Shown here in pieces: positions 9,310-17,286 of a stretch of DNA of 64,000 nucleotides. This DNA comes from Variovorax paradoxus (GTDB lineage Bacteria; Pseudomonadota; Gammaproteobacteria; Burkholderiales; Burkholderiaceae_C): positions 558,001 through 622,000 of the forward strand of contig NZ_CP046622.1 of NCBI RefSeq assembly GCF_009755665.1, read 5' to 3'. Within the stretch, counting starts at the first letter, position 1. The number at the start of each line of letters is the position of its first letter. Below the pieces are notes generated by a model. It did no database searches. It was not told where the DNA came from and was given only the letters and a program-made list of their open reading frames with translations. The translations under genes were made by a program, and so were the position numbers.

Positions 9310-9421
9310 TCCGCTCCTTCCCCCTCCGGGGGAAGGCTGGGATGGGGGCGGGCAGAGCGCCCGAATAGACACGCCGCTTGCCCCCACCCCGGCCCTCCCT
9401 CGGAAGGGGACGGAGAAATGC
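9310..9421. repeat. Long imperfect intergenic inverted repeat (REP-like)
   Basis: Two arms of about 50 bp face each other. The left arm runs CTCCTTCCCCCTCCGGGGGA and then GGCTGGGATGGGGGCGGGC; the right arm runs as its imperfect complement through CTTGCCCCCACCCCGGCCC and GGAAGGGGACGGAG. The whole could fold into a cruciform or a long RNA hairpin. The style matches short repeats found between genes in many Burkholderiales. It lies after the aspartoacylase-like gene and before ku. Confidence 0.6.
9316..9336 (+). terminator. Perfect 9-bp hairpin after the aspartoacylase-like gene
   Basis: CCTTCCCCC pairs with GGGGGAAGG around a three-base loop (TCC), beginning about 10 bases after the stop codon. 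The stem is very stable. No run of T follows, so it would be a rho-independent terminator only in the loose sense, or simply the left end of the larger repeat. Confidence 0.45.
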
Positions 9422-9505
9422 ATGATCCCTACGGCAGGCGCCGCAGCACTCCTACATCGGCGGGCCGTCGTTGGCGCAAAGTCCTGAGCCTGAAGGAGTG
9501 TGTCC

Positions 9506-10549
9506 ATGGCAGTCTCGAAAAAAGCACCCGCGCCGCGCGTCCTGTGGAAGGGCGCGATCAGCTTCGGCCTCGTCCACATCCCCGTGGCGCTGTACTCGGC
9601 CACCACCAGCCAGAGCATCGACTTCGACTGGCTCGACAAGCGCACCATGGACCCCGTGGGCTACAAGCGCATCAACAAGAAGACCGGCAAGGAGATCGCG
9701 CGCGAGAACATCGTGAAGGGCGTCGAGTACGAAGACGGCGAATACGTGGTGCTGAGCGACAAGGAAATTGCCGACGCGTACCCCAAGACCACGCAGACCA
9801 TCGAGATCGAGACCTTCGTGCCCGCCAACGGCATTCCGTTTCTCTATCTCGAGCGGCCCTACTATGTTGCGCCCATCAACCGCGGCGCCAAGGTGTATGC
9901 GCTGCTGCGCGAAACGCTGCAGCGAAGCGGCCGCATCGGCGTGGCGCGCGTGGTCATCCAGACCAAGCAGCACCTTGCCGCACTGGTGCCCGTGGGCCCC
10001 GGGCTGGTGCTGAACCTGCTGCGCTGGGGCTCCGACATCCGTCCCTGGACCGAACTGCCGCTGCCCTCCGAAGACGCCAAGAAGGCCGGGCTGAACGAAC
10101 GCGAGATCAAGATGGCCGAGCAGTTGGTCGAGGACATGAGCGCCGACTGGGACCCTGACGAATACAAGGACGAGTTCAAGGACGAGATCCTGCGGCTCGT
10201 CGACCGCAAGGTGGCCGCGGGCCAGACCGAGACCGTGACGCAAATCGAGCCCGAGGAAGGCCAGGCCGTGGAAGGCCGCGGCGCAAAGATCATCGACCTG
10301 ACCGAGCTGCTGCAGCGCAGCCTGCGCAAGGGCGGCGGCGCAAAAGCCTCGACCAAGACCGCCGACGCGGACGAAGAGGACGACGACGAAGAAGAGCCTG
10401 CCAAGCCGTCCGCGAAGAGCAAGACCACCGCAAAGGCCAAGCCGAAGACCAAGGCCCACGGCAAGACCACCTCAAAGAGCACCAGCGGCAGTGCCGCCGG
10501 CAAGCGCTCCGCAGCCAAGTCGGCCCCAGCCCGGCGCCGCGCGGCATGA
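9506..10549 (+). CDS. ku: DNA end-binding protein Ku
   Basis: Bacterial Ku binds double-strand DNA ends as a homodimer and recruits the LigD polymerase/ligase for non-homologous end joining. The 347-residue protein has the Ku core from about residue 10 (RVLWKGAISFGLVHIPVALY) to about 255, with KRINKKTGKEI, RPYYVAPINRGAKVYALLRE and a MAEQLVEDMSADWDP segment. An unusually long tail of about 75 residues follows, rich in Lys, Ala, Glu and Asp, as in DNA-binding Ku tails. ATG 9506 sits seven bases after GAAGGAG; the GTG at 9500 is too close to it. The stop overlaps the next start as ATGA. Confidence 0.95.
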   Translation: MAVSKKAPAPRVLWKGAISFGLVHIPVALYSATTSQSIDFDWLDKRTMDPVGYKRINKKTGKEIARENIVKGVEYEDGEYVVLSDKEIADAYPKTTQTIEIETFVPANGIPFLYLERPYYVAPINRGAKVYALLRETLQRSGRIGVARVVIQTKQHLAALVPVGPGLVLNLLRWGSDIRPWTELPLPSEDAKKAGLNEREIKMAEQLVEDMSADWDPDEYKDEFKDEILRLVDRKVAAGQTETVTQIEPEEGQAVEGRGAKIIDLTELLQRSLRKGGGAKASTKTADADEEDDDEEEPAKPSAKSKTTAKAKPKTKAHGKTTSKSTSGSAAGKRSAAKSAPARRRAA

Positions 10550-11460
10550 CGGACCGAAAGAGCGACCGAATGGAGACCAAGGCGCCGCGCATCACCCATG
10601 CGGAACGCATGATCGACGCCGCCAGCGGCGTGACCAAGGGCGACCTTGCAACCTACTACGCCACCGTGGCGCCGCTGATCATTCCGCACCTCAAGGGGCG
10701 CCCCGTGGCCCTGGTGCGCGCGCCCGAGGGCGTGGGCGGCGAGCTGTTCTTCCAGAAGCATGCGCAGCACAGCGACATTGCCGGCATCAAGCTGCTCGAC
10801 CCCGCGCTGGACCCGGGGCATGAGCCGCTGCTGCAGATCGACACCGCCCAGGCGCTGATCGGGGCGGCGCAATACAACACCATCGAGCTGCACACCTGGA
10901 ACGCCACCTCGCGCGCCCTCGGAAAGCCTGACCGCATGACCTTCGACCTCGACCCCGGCGAAGGTGTCGACTGGCAGCAGATCCAGGAGGCCGCGCTGCT
11001 GGTGCACGTGCTGCTCGACGAACTCGGCCTGCCGTCGTTCCTGAAGACCAGCGGCGGCAAGGGGCTGCATGTGGTGGTGCCGCTTCGGCGCGAGCTTGGC
11101 TGGGACGAGGTGCGGGGCTTTTCGCGGGCCATCGTCGAGCACCTGGCGCGCATCGTTCCCGACCGCTTCGTGGCCAAGAGCGGCCCGCGCAACCGCGTGG
11201 GCAAGATCTTCGCGGACTACCTGCGCAACGGTTTCGGCGCAACCACGGCCAGTGCCTGGTCGGCGCGCGCGCGTCCGGGCATGGGCGTGTCGGTGCCGCT
11301 GGCGTGGGAAGAACTGCCCGATCTGGGCAGCGCCGCCCACTGGACGGTGGCCACCATTGCCGAACGCGTCAGCGTGGGAAACACGCCTTGGGACGCCATG
11401 GAGAGCAGCCGAACGGGGCTTCGGGCCGCCATGGAGATGCTGGGCTACATGCCCTCGTGA
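10546..11460 (+). CDS. Stand-alone LigD polymerase-domain protein (NHEJ primase-polymerase)
   Basis: A 304-residue archaeo-eukaryotic-primase-type polymerase like the polymerase domain of LigD. It shows the LigD-Pol motifs: MTFDLDPGEGVDW (metal-binding Asp-x-Asp, about residues 134-140), LKTSGGKGLHVVVPL, and RVGKIFADYLRNGFGATTA. There is no ATP-dependent ligase domain or phosphoesterase domain, so the protein can fill or extend ends but cannot seal nicks. The ligase must come from another gene. It is translationally coupled to ku by ATGA, supporting a joint role in end joining. Confidence 0.93.
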   Translation: MTDRKSDRMETKAPRITHAERMIDAASGVTKGDLATYYATVAPLIIPHLKGRPVALVRAPEGVGGELFFQKHAQHSDIAGIKLLDPALDPGHEPLLQIDTAQALIGAAQYNTIELHTWNATSRALGKPDRMTFDLDPGEGVDWQQIQEAALLVHVLLDELGLPSFLKTSGGKGLHVVVPLRRELGWDEVRGFSRAIVEHLARIVPDRFVAKSGPRNRVGKIFADYLRNGFGATTASAWSARARPGMGVSVPLAWEELPDLGSAAHWTVATIAERVSVGNTPWDAMESSRTGLRAAMEMLGYMPS

Positions 11461-11484
11461 AGCCGCTGCGCTTGCCGGGCTGCC

Positions 11485-12303
11485 CTATTGCAGCACTTCG
11501 GCCGTCGTTACTTCGAAGCGCTGCAACGAGTTGGCGCCGAACACCATGGTGATCGGCACGTCGGCCGCGTCGCGCCCGCGCGCAATCACGATGCGGCCGA
11601 TGCGGGGCACGTTGTGCCGCGCATCGAAGGTGTACCAGCGGTCGCCCAGGTACACCTCGAACCAGGCGCTGAAGTCCATCGGGTACGGCACGGGCGGAAT
11701 GCCGATGTCGCCCAGATAGCCCGTGGCATAGCGGGCCGGAATGTTCATGCAGCGGCACAGCGTGATGGCCAGGTGCGCGAAGTCCCTGCACACGCCCGTG
11801 CGCTCGCGAAAGCCTTCGAGTGCCGTGCGCGTGGCGCGTGCGGCCTGGTAGTCGAAGCGCAGGTGCTCGTGCACGAAATCGCAGATGGCCTGCACGCGAT
11901 GCCAGCCGGGCGTCACGCGCGAAAAGTTGTTCCATGCGAACTGCAGCAGTTCGCTGTCCACTTCGCAATAGCGGCTGGGCAGCAAAAAGCGCAGCGTCGA
12001 CACCGGCAGGTCGGCGGCCGAGTGCTCCACGGCGCCGTAGTCCACCGGGTCAGTCCAGCCGGGGTCGAACACCACGGCATGGTTGCGCAGCCGCACGCTC
12101 TCCACGCCTGCCGGTATCCGCACCCGCGCGCAGTGGTTGTCGAAGGCGTCCATGTAGTAGTCGGTGTGCAGCGGCGGGCTGATGGTGATGTGCTCGCCGT
12201 TCTGCAGGTCGGCCGCGCGCGACGGGTGGACTTGCAGCATGTAGATCAGTGCCGTGGGCGCCGTGACGGCCAGTTCAATGTCGAAACCGATCTCTATCTG
12301 CAT
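11485..12303 (-). CDS. Transglutaminase-like family protein
   Basis: A 272-residue cytoplasmic protein. An N-terminal beta-rich domain (about residues 1-130) is followed by a transglutaminase-like core. The nucleophile lies in ERTGVCRDFAHLAITLCRC at about residue 176, and the acidic residue in RWYTFDARHN at about 237. The position directly before AWFEV, where transglutaminase cores usually have the catalytic His (HAW), is Ser here (MDFSAWFEV). Relatives are often annotated as transglutaminase-like cysteine peptidases of unknown substrate. It converges on the LigD-polymerase gene. Confidence 0.82.
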   Translation of the reverse strand: MQIEIGFDIELAVTAPTALIYMLQVHPSRAADLQNGEHITISPPLHTDYYMDAFDNHCARVRIPAGVESVRLRNHAVVFDPGWTDPVDYGAVEHSAADLPVSTLRFLLPSRYCEVDSELLQFAWNNFSRVTPGWHRVQAICDFVHEHLRFDYQAARATRTALEGFRERTGVCRDFAHLAITLCRCMNIPARYATGYLGDIGIPPVPYPMDFSAWFEVYLGDRWYTFDARHNVPRIGRIVIARGRDAADVPITMVFGANSLQRFEVTTAEVLQ

Positions 12304-12634
12304 GTCGTTCTTCCCTCTCGGCCGAGTATGTGTTCTGTCCGGATGTGCAAGCAGGCTTCGTGCCTCCTTTGTTGATGCTATCGGCGCCCCAGTGCCGCGG
12401 CATGCGGGCAGAGGCGCAAAGCCGCGTAGGTGCCAGCCCGGCCCTGTCGGCGCGCTCCTACCTTGCGCGCCTCACCTCTCCCACAAGCTGGGGCGAGGCG
12501 CCACTACGGGTAACAGACTGCGGCAAACATAACCTTTCGAATCGCTCGCAACGCCTTCAAATCGGCTCTTATCGCCCTTACCGGCTGCAGCGCAAGCATT
12601 ACGTCTTGTTCAATCTGATCTGCTGGAGCGAATC
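12304..12634. other. 331-base region without a supported gene, holding one hairpin
   Basis: Between the divergent transglutaminase-like gene and the small membrane protein gene lies a region with no convincing ORF. The second half is AT-richer (AACATAACCTTTCGAATCG) than the surrounding DNA and is the likely promoter region for the catalase operon. A hairpin at 12467-12501 lies in the first half. I could not assign -35 and -10 boxes with confidence, and no OxyR site was identified. Confidence 0.4.
12467..12501. repeat. Intergenic hairpin
   Basis: Outer arms GCGCCTC and GAGGCGC pair perfectly over seven bases, and an inner CCCA/TGGG pair closes a CAAGC loop. The text CTCCCACAAGCTGGGG inside is of the kind found in short REP-like elements of beta- and gammaproteobacteria. 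A role as terminator for transcripts entering from either side is possible. Confidence 0.45.
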
Positions 12635-12802
12635 ATGGATATCTCTGCGTTGTTCGATTCACTCACCGGTACTTGGGGGGATGAAATCCTGTTCTGGGTG
12701 GTGGCCGCAGTGGCAGGTTTCATCTGCCTGATCGCGTTGGTGAACGTGCTGGACCTTTTTCTCGACAACGAAGCTGACCCCCCAATGAAAGATCCTCGAT
12801 GA
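12635..12802 (+). CDS. 55-residue single-pass membrane protein coupled to catalase
   Basis: This reads MDISALFDSLTGTWGDEILF, then one strongly hydrophobic segment (about residues 19-43), then a short acidic tail ending [17 protein letters not shown] ribosome binding site lies eight bases before the ATG. The stop TGA overlaps the catalase ATG as ATGA, the arrangement seen for translationally coupled genes in this window. It is therefore very likely a real gene, though shorter than usual annotation cut-offs. The family is not recognised. A membrane partner for the catalase, or a leader tuning its translation, are both possible. Confidence 0.7.
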   Translation: MDISALFDSLTGTWGDEILFWVVAAVAGFICLIALVNVLDLFLDNEADPPMKDPR

Positions 12803-14985
12803 CGCCACAGAACAAGGCCGCCGCCGGACGCCGATCTAAGGCCACGGACGGCACCAATGCCAAGCAGCAGCAACTCGAAGGCTTCGCAACCGATCATGCG
12901 CCCAATCTGACGACCAACCAGGGTCTTCAGATTCCAGACAACCACAACTCGCTCAAGGCAGGTCTGCGCGGGCCCACGCTGCTCGAAGACTTCATCCTGC
13001 GCGAGAAGATCACGCACTTCGACCACGAGCGCATTCCCGAGCGCGCGGTGCATGCCCGCGGCTCGGCGGCGCATGGTTTCTTCCAGGTCTACAAGTCGAT
13101 GTCGCAGTTCACCTCGGCCGACTTCCTGCAGGACCCCGATGCGAAGACGCCCGTTTTCGTGCGCTTCTCGACGGTGGCCGGCGAACGCGGATCGGCCGAT
13201 ACGGTGCGCGACGTGCGCGGCTTCGCGGTCAAGTTCTACACCCGCGAAGGCAACTACGACCTCGTGGGCAACAACATCCCCGTGTTCTTCATCCAGGACG
13301 CGATGAAGTTTCCCGACCTCGTCCACGCCGTCAAGCCCGAGCCGCATCACGCGATGCCGCAGGCCGCGAGCGCGCATGACACCTTCTGGGACTTTGCCTC
13401 GCTCATGCCCGAGAGCACCCACATGCTGATGTGGGCGATGTCGGACCGCGCCATTCCGCGCAGCTACCGGATGATGGAAGGCTTCGGCGTTCACACCTTC
13501 CGCTTCGTCAACCATCGCGGCGAGAGCCATTTCGTCAAGTTCCACTGGAAGCCCAAGCTCGGCATTCACGGCCTCGCATGGGACGAAGCGCAGAAGATCG
13601 CGGGCAAGGACCCGGACTTTCACCGGCGCGACCTGTGGGAAGCCATCGAGAACGGCGACTTTCCCGAGTGGGAGCTCGGCGTGCAGCTCATTGCGCCAGA
13701 CAAGGCGCAATCGCTCGGCTTCGACCTGCTCGACCCCACCAAGCTCGTTCCCGAGGAGATGGTGCCGGTGCAGCGCATCGGCCGGCTTGTGCTCAACCGC
13801 AACCCCGACAACTTCTTTGCCGAAACCGAGCAGGTGGCATTCCACCCGGGCCACGTGGTGCCCGGCATCGACTTCAGCAACGACCCGCTGCTGCAAGGGC
13901 GCCTGTTCTCGTATACCGACACGCAGATCTCGCGGCTCGGTGGTGCCAACTTTCACGAGCTGCCCATCAACAAGAGCGTGTGCCCGTTCCACAACTTCCA
14001 GCGCGACGGCATGCACCGCCAGACCATCGCGCGTGGACAGGTCGCCTACGAGCCCAATTCGCTGGGCGACGGCAAGGAGTTCCGGGTGGACGGCGGCAGC
14101 GTCGGCTTCCAGTCGTACCCCGACGAGATGGAGTCGCCCAAGGTGCGCCGGCGCAGCCCGACCTTCGACGACCACTTCACGCAGGCGCGCCTGTTCTTCA
14201 ACAGCCAGAGCGCCGCCGAGAAAGAGCACATCGTCGCGGGCTTTCGCTTCGAGCTCTCGAAAGTCGACGTGCCGGCCATCCGCCAGCGCATGGTCGACAA
14301 CCTCGCGCACGTGGACGAGAAGCTCGCGCGGCGCGTGGCGGAGCCGCTCGGTATCGGTGCTCCCGATGCCAAGGCCGCGGCGGGCCGCGCGGGCTATCGC
14401 GAACACCGCATGTCGCTGCCGATCTCGGAGTCTCCAGCGCTCAGCATGGCCGATTCCGGCGACGGCACGATCCGCACGCGCAAGATCGCCATCCTGGTGG
14501 CGGACGGCATCGACTCCGCCTCCCTCAAGCCGATCCGCGATGCGCTCGAGCAGGCCGGCGCGCGCTGCAAGGTGGTCGGCCCGCGCCTGGGCACCGTGGC
14601 CAGTGCGTCGAAGCGGCAGATCGACATCGACATGACCTTCGCCAATGCGCCTTCGGTGATGTTCGACGCCGTGCTGGTGCCCGGCGGCAGCCTGGGCGCC
14701 ACGGCCCTTGCGGCCACTGGCGATGCCGTGCACTTCGTGCTCGAGGCCTACAAGCACTGCAAGGCCATCTGCACCGTGGGCGAGGGCGTGCAGCTGTTGT
14801 CCAGGCTCGGCATTGCCGCCGACGCGCAACCCGGCGACCTGCCTCCGGGCGTCGTGGTGGCGGCCACGCCGGTTACCAACCTGGGCGACAACACCGCGGC
14901 CACGCAGATCGCGCAGGACTTCGTCGCGGCCATTGCCAAGCACCGCCACTGGGAGCGGGCCGACATCGAATCGGTCCCCGCCTGA
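12799..14985 (+). CDS. katE: Large-subunit monofunctional catalase (HPII type)
   Basis: KatE dismutates hydrogen peroxide to water and oxygen using heme. At 728 residues this is the large-subunit clade. The core shows the distal His in [15 protein letters not shown] (residue 85), Asn in [10 protein letters not shown] (158/159) and the proximal heme Tyr in [14 protein letters not shown] (residue 372). From about residue 560 a DJ-1-like C-terminal domain begins ([12 protein letters not shown]), ending [20 protein letters not shown]. The long hydrophilic N-terminal arm is also usual for the clade. It overlaps the upstream 55-residue membrane protein gene. The usual cytoplasmic location is expected; no signal peptide is seen. 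Confidence 0.96.
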   Translation: MTPQNKAAAGRRSKATDGTNAKQQQLEGFATDHAPNLTTNQGLQIPDNHNSLKAGLRGPTLLEDFILREKITHFDHERIPERAVHARGSAAHGFFQVYKSMSQFTSADFLQDPDAKTPVFVRFSTVAGERGSADTVRDVRGFAVKFYTREGNYDLVGNNIPVFFIQDAMKFPDLVHAVKPEPHHAMPQAASAHDTFWDFASLMPESTHMLMWAMSDRAIPRSYRMMEGFGVHTFRFVNHRGESHFVKFHWKPKLGIHGLAWDEAQKIAGKDPDFHRRDLWEAIENGDFPEWELGVQLIAPDKAQSLGFDLLDPTKLVPEEMVPVQRIGRLVLNRNPDNFFAETEQVAFHPGHVVPGIDFSNDPLLQGRLFSYTDTQISRLGGANFHELPINKSVCPFHNFQRDGMHRQTIARGQVAYEPNSLGDGKEFRVDGGSVGFQSYPDEMESPKVRRRSPTFDDHFTQARLFFNSQSAAEKEHIVAGFRFELSKVDVPAIRQRMVDNLAHVDEKLARRVAEPLGIGAPDAKAAAGRAGYREHRMSLPISESPALSMADSGDGTIRTRKIAILVADGIDSASLKPIRDALEQAGARCKVVGPRLGTVASASKRQIDIDMTFANAPSVMFDAVLVPGGSLGATALAATGDAVHFVLEAYKHCKAICTVGEGVQLLSRLGIAADAQPGDLPPGVVVAATPVTNLGDNTAATQIAQDFVAAIAKHRHWERADIESVPA

Positions 14986-14999
14986 CGGACTCCTTCAGG

Positions 15000-15016
15000 T
15001 AGTCCGTTTGCGCTAG
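15000..15016 (+). promoter_or_regulatory. TAG-N11-TAG motif upstream of the CHAT/TPS operon
   Basis: The site reads TAGTCCGTTTGCGCTAG, 125 bases before the CHAT gene start. It matches the site upstream of tssK (TAGTCCCTTCGCCGTAG) at 13 of 17 positions with the same TAG-to-TAG spacing. A further CTAG lies at 15052. Candidate binding site for a response regulator; the regulator is not identified. Confidence 0.35.
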
Positions 15017-15140
15017 GCCTTCTTGCGAATAGCCGCCGCGGGAGGGCGCTCCTAGACTTTCCCACGAGGCCTGAACGGCGCGCACTTCCGCGGCGTCGAC
15101 CCCCGCAACCGCGGGCACACGGGCCGCACGCGGGGGTCCA

Positions 15141-17285
15141 ATGACGTGGTTTTCGAGAACGGGATGGGAGCGCTCGGCACGTCGTGCAGGAGCCGCGGGT
15201 GCTCTCGGGCTGGCTGGCATTCTCTTGCTGGGGCACGGGCCATTGGCCTTGGCGCAGCCGCAGGCGCCCAACGCCGAGGCCGCGGCCAGCAAGGCCGAGC
15301 AGGCCCGGCTTGCCGACACCGACACCTTGCTGGCATTGACCAGCGAGGGCGCGGTGCTCTACGGGCAAGACGCGGTCAAGCTCTCCGGCTACCAGTACTG
15401 CAGCCAGGCGGTGGCGCTGGCCGAAGCTGGCGAGTTTCGCCAGAGCGTGCGCGCCGCCAGCAAGGCGCTGCACCTGGCCAATGCCACGCGCGACCCGAAC
15501 CTGATGGCCATGGCCAACAGGGACCTGGCCATCGTCTACAGCTATTCGGGCCAGCTCGAGAAGGCTGAAGAATTTGCACGCGAGGCGCTCAAGCACCAGG
15601 CGCGCGACCCCAAGCTGGTGGTCGGCCCGGTGCAAAAGGTCATCGGCGATGTGCGCACTCGCCGCGGCGACTATGCCGGCGCTGTGATCAGCTACGACGA
15701 GGCACTGGCCAACAGCTCGGCCCGCTATGCCCCTCTGGTGCAGGCCTCCCTGGTCAACGCGCTCATCGAAGCGGGCGATGCGGCCAGGGCGCGCGAAGTG
15801 CTCGGCGGCATGGCGGCGCCCAAGGACGCACCGCTCACGGCCCAGCTCGACCGCACGCGCGCACGGCTGCTGCTGGCCGAGAACAAGCCGACCGAAGCAC
15901 GCGACCTGTACCGCGCGCTCACGGCCCGGCAGGTGGGCACCGACACCGAGTACTACCGCCTCTGGGCCTGGGACGGCGTGGCGCGCAGCGAGCTCGCGCT
16001 GGGCCAGAAGCAGGCCGCGGCCGACGCCGTGGCCCGCGCGCTCGGCGGCGTCGACCAGGTGCGCGCCAAGTTCCGCAGCGAAGAATTCAAGATGGGCCTG
16101 TTCTCGGACCTGCAGTCGGTGTTCGAGCGCGGCGTGTCCATCTACAGCGACGCGGGCGATGCACGCCAGGCCTTTGAAGTGAGCGAGCGCAGCCGCTCGC
16201 GCGCGCTGCTCGATGCGGTGCGCGGCCGCGCAAAAATCAACGAACGCGCCGCGCACACCGTCGACCTGGCCACGCTGCAAGGCACGCTGGCGCCCGACGA
16301 ACGCGTGGTGCAGTTCCACGCGCTGCCCGACCGCCTGCTGGTGTGGGTCGTGAGTCCCGCCGGCATCGAGGCCAAGACGGTGCCGGTGCGCCGCGAGGAG
16401 CTCACCGAACTGGTGGAGGTGTTCCGCAACTCCATCGTGCGCGGCCGCCGCGCGGCCATCACCAATGCCGACAAGCTGGGCGCGGCGCTGCTCGGCCCGC
16501 TGGGCCTGGCGCCGGGGCAGCGGGTGATCGTGGTGCCCCACGGGCCATTGCACTACCTGCCGTTCCAGGCGCTGCGCCTGGGTGGGCGCTACCTGATCGA
16601 GACGAATCCGGTGGCGGTGGCGCCTTCCATCAGCATTGCGGTGCAGCTGGCACAACGCACGCCGCGCGTGAGCGCATCGCTCACGGCATTCGGCAATCCG
16701 CGCATCGAAGACAAGTACGACCTGCCCGGTGCCGAAGTCGAGGTGAAGCAGCTCGCGCAGCTGTTCCCGCGCAACACCGTGTACATGGGCGCGGCGGCCA
16801 CCAAGACGCAGTTCCGCGACGTGGCCGCACGCTCGCCGCTGATGCACGTGGCGGCCCATGCAGAGGCCGATGCGGTCGACCCGCTGTACTCGCGCATCCT
16901 GCTGGCCAACGAAGGCGGCAAGCAGAATTTTCTGGAGGCGCACGAGATCCTCGGGCTGCCGATGGACGGCACGGCGCTTGTCACGCTCTCGGCCTGCGAG
17001 TCGGGGCTCGGCCGCATTGCGCAGGGCGACGAAGTGCTGGGTTTCACACGCTCCTTTCTCTCGGCCGGAAGCTCGAGCCTGATCGCATCGCTGTGGCCCG
17101 TTTCCGACGACGCAACCGCGGTGCTCATGGGCACGCTCTACGGCGAGCTCGCCAAGGGGCGCGATCTGCAGAAGGCGATGCAGGCGGGGCAGCTGGCCGT
17201 GCTGAAGGACCCGAAGATGTCTCATCCCTTTTTCTGGGCGCCGTTCAACCTGATCGGCAATTGGCGCCTTACGGTGGGGAGCTGA
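15141..17285 (+). CDS. TPR-CHAT domain protein (caspase-like peptidase) of the two-partner secretion operon
   Basis: A 714-residue protein with an N-terminal signal-like segment (AGALGLAGILLLGHGPLALA, about residues 19-38), so it is probably exported to the periplasm. Residues about 80-320 are helical repeats of TPR type. The C-terminal CHAT domain (about 400-714) keeps the His-Cys dyad: His 573 in LMHVAAHAEAD and Cys 619 in TLSACESGLGRIAQGDE, followed by SLWPVSDDATAVLM. CHAT proteins are clan CD peptidases related to caspases. Its stop lies one base before the FhaC-type transporter start, and the exoprotein gene follows, so processing or folding of the exoprotein is a reasonable guess. The substrate is unknown. 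Confidence 0.88.
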   Translation: MTWFSRTGWERSARRAGAAGALGLAGILLLGHGPLALAQPQAPNAEAAASKAEQARLADTDTLLALTSEGAVLYGQDAVKLSGYQYCSQAVALAEAGEFRQSVRAASKALHLANATRDPNLMAMANRDLAIVYSYSGQLEKAEEFAREALKHQARDPKLVVGPVQKVIGDVRTRRGDYAGAVISYDEALANSSARYAPLVQASLVNALIEAGDAARAREVLGGMAAPKDAPLTAQLDRTRARLLLAENKPTEARDLYRALTARQVGTDTEYYRLWAWDGVARSELALGQKQAAADAVARALGGVDQVRAKFRSEEFKMGLFSDLQSVFERGVSIYSDAGDARQAFEVSERSRSRALLDAVRGRAKINERAAHTVDLATLQGTLAPDERVVQFHALPDRLLVWVVSPAGIEAKTVPVRREELTELVEVFRNSIVRGRRAAITNADKLGAALLGPLGLAPGQRVIVVPHGPLHYLPFQALRLGGRYLIETNPVAVAPSISIAVQLAQRTPRVSASLTAFGNPRIEDKYDLPGAEVEVKQLAQLFPRNTVYMGAAATKTQFRDVAARSPLMHVAAHAEADAVDPLYSRILLANEGGKQNFLEAHEILGLPMDGTALVTLSACESGLGRIAQGDEVLGFTRSFLSAGSSSLIASLWPVSDDATAVLMGTLYGELAKGRDLQKAMQAGQLAVLKDPKMSHPFFWAPFNLIGNWRLTVGS

Positions 17286-17286
17286 C

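Noticed and set aside
12610..14949. A 779-codon minus-strand open frame antisense to catalase
   Set aside because: Composition is that of an antisense shadow, and the plus strand encodes an unmistakable catalase.
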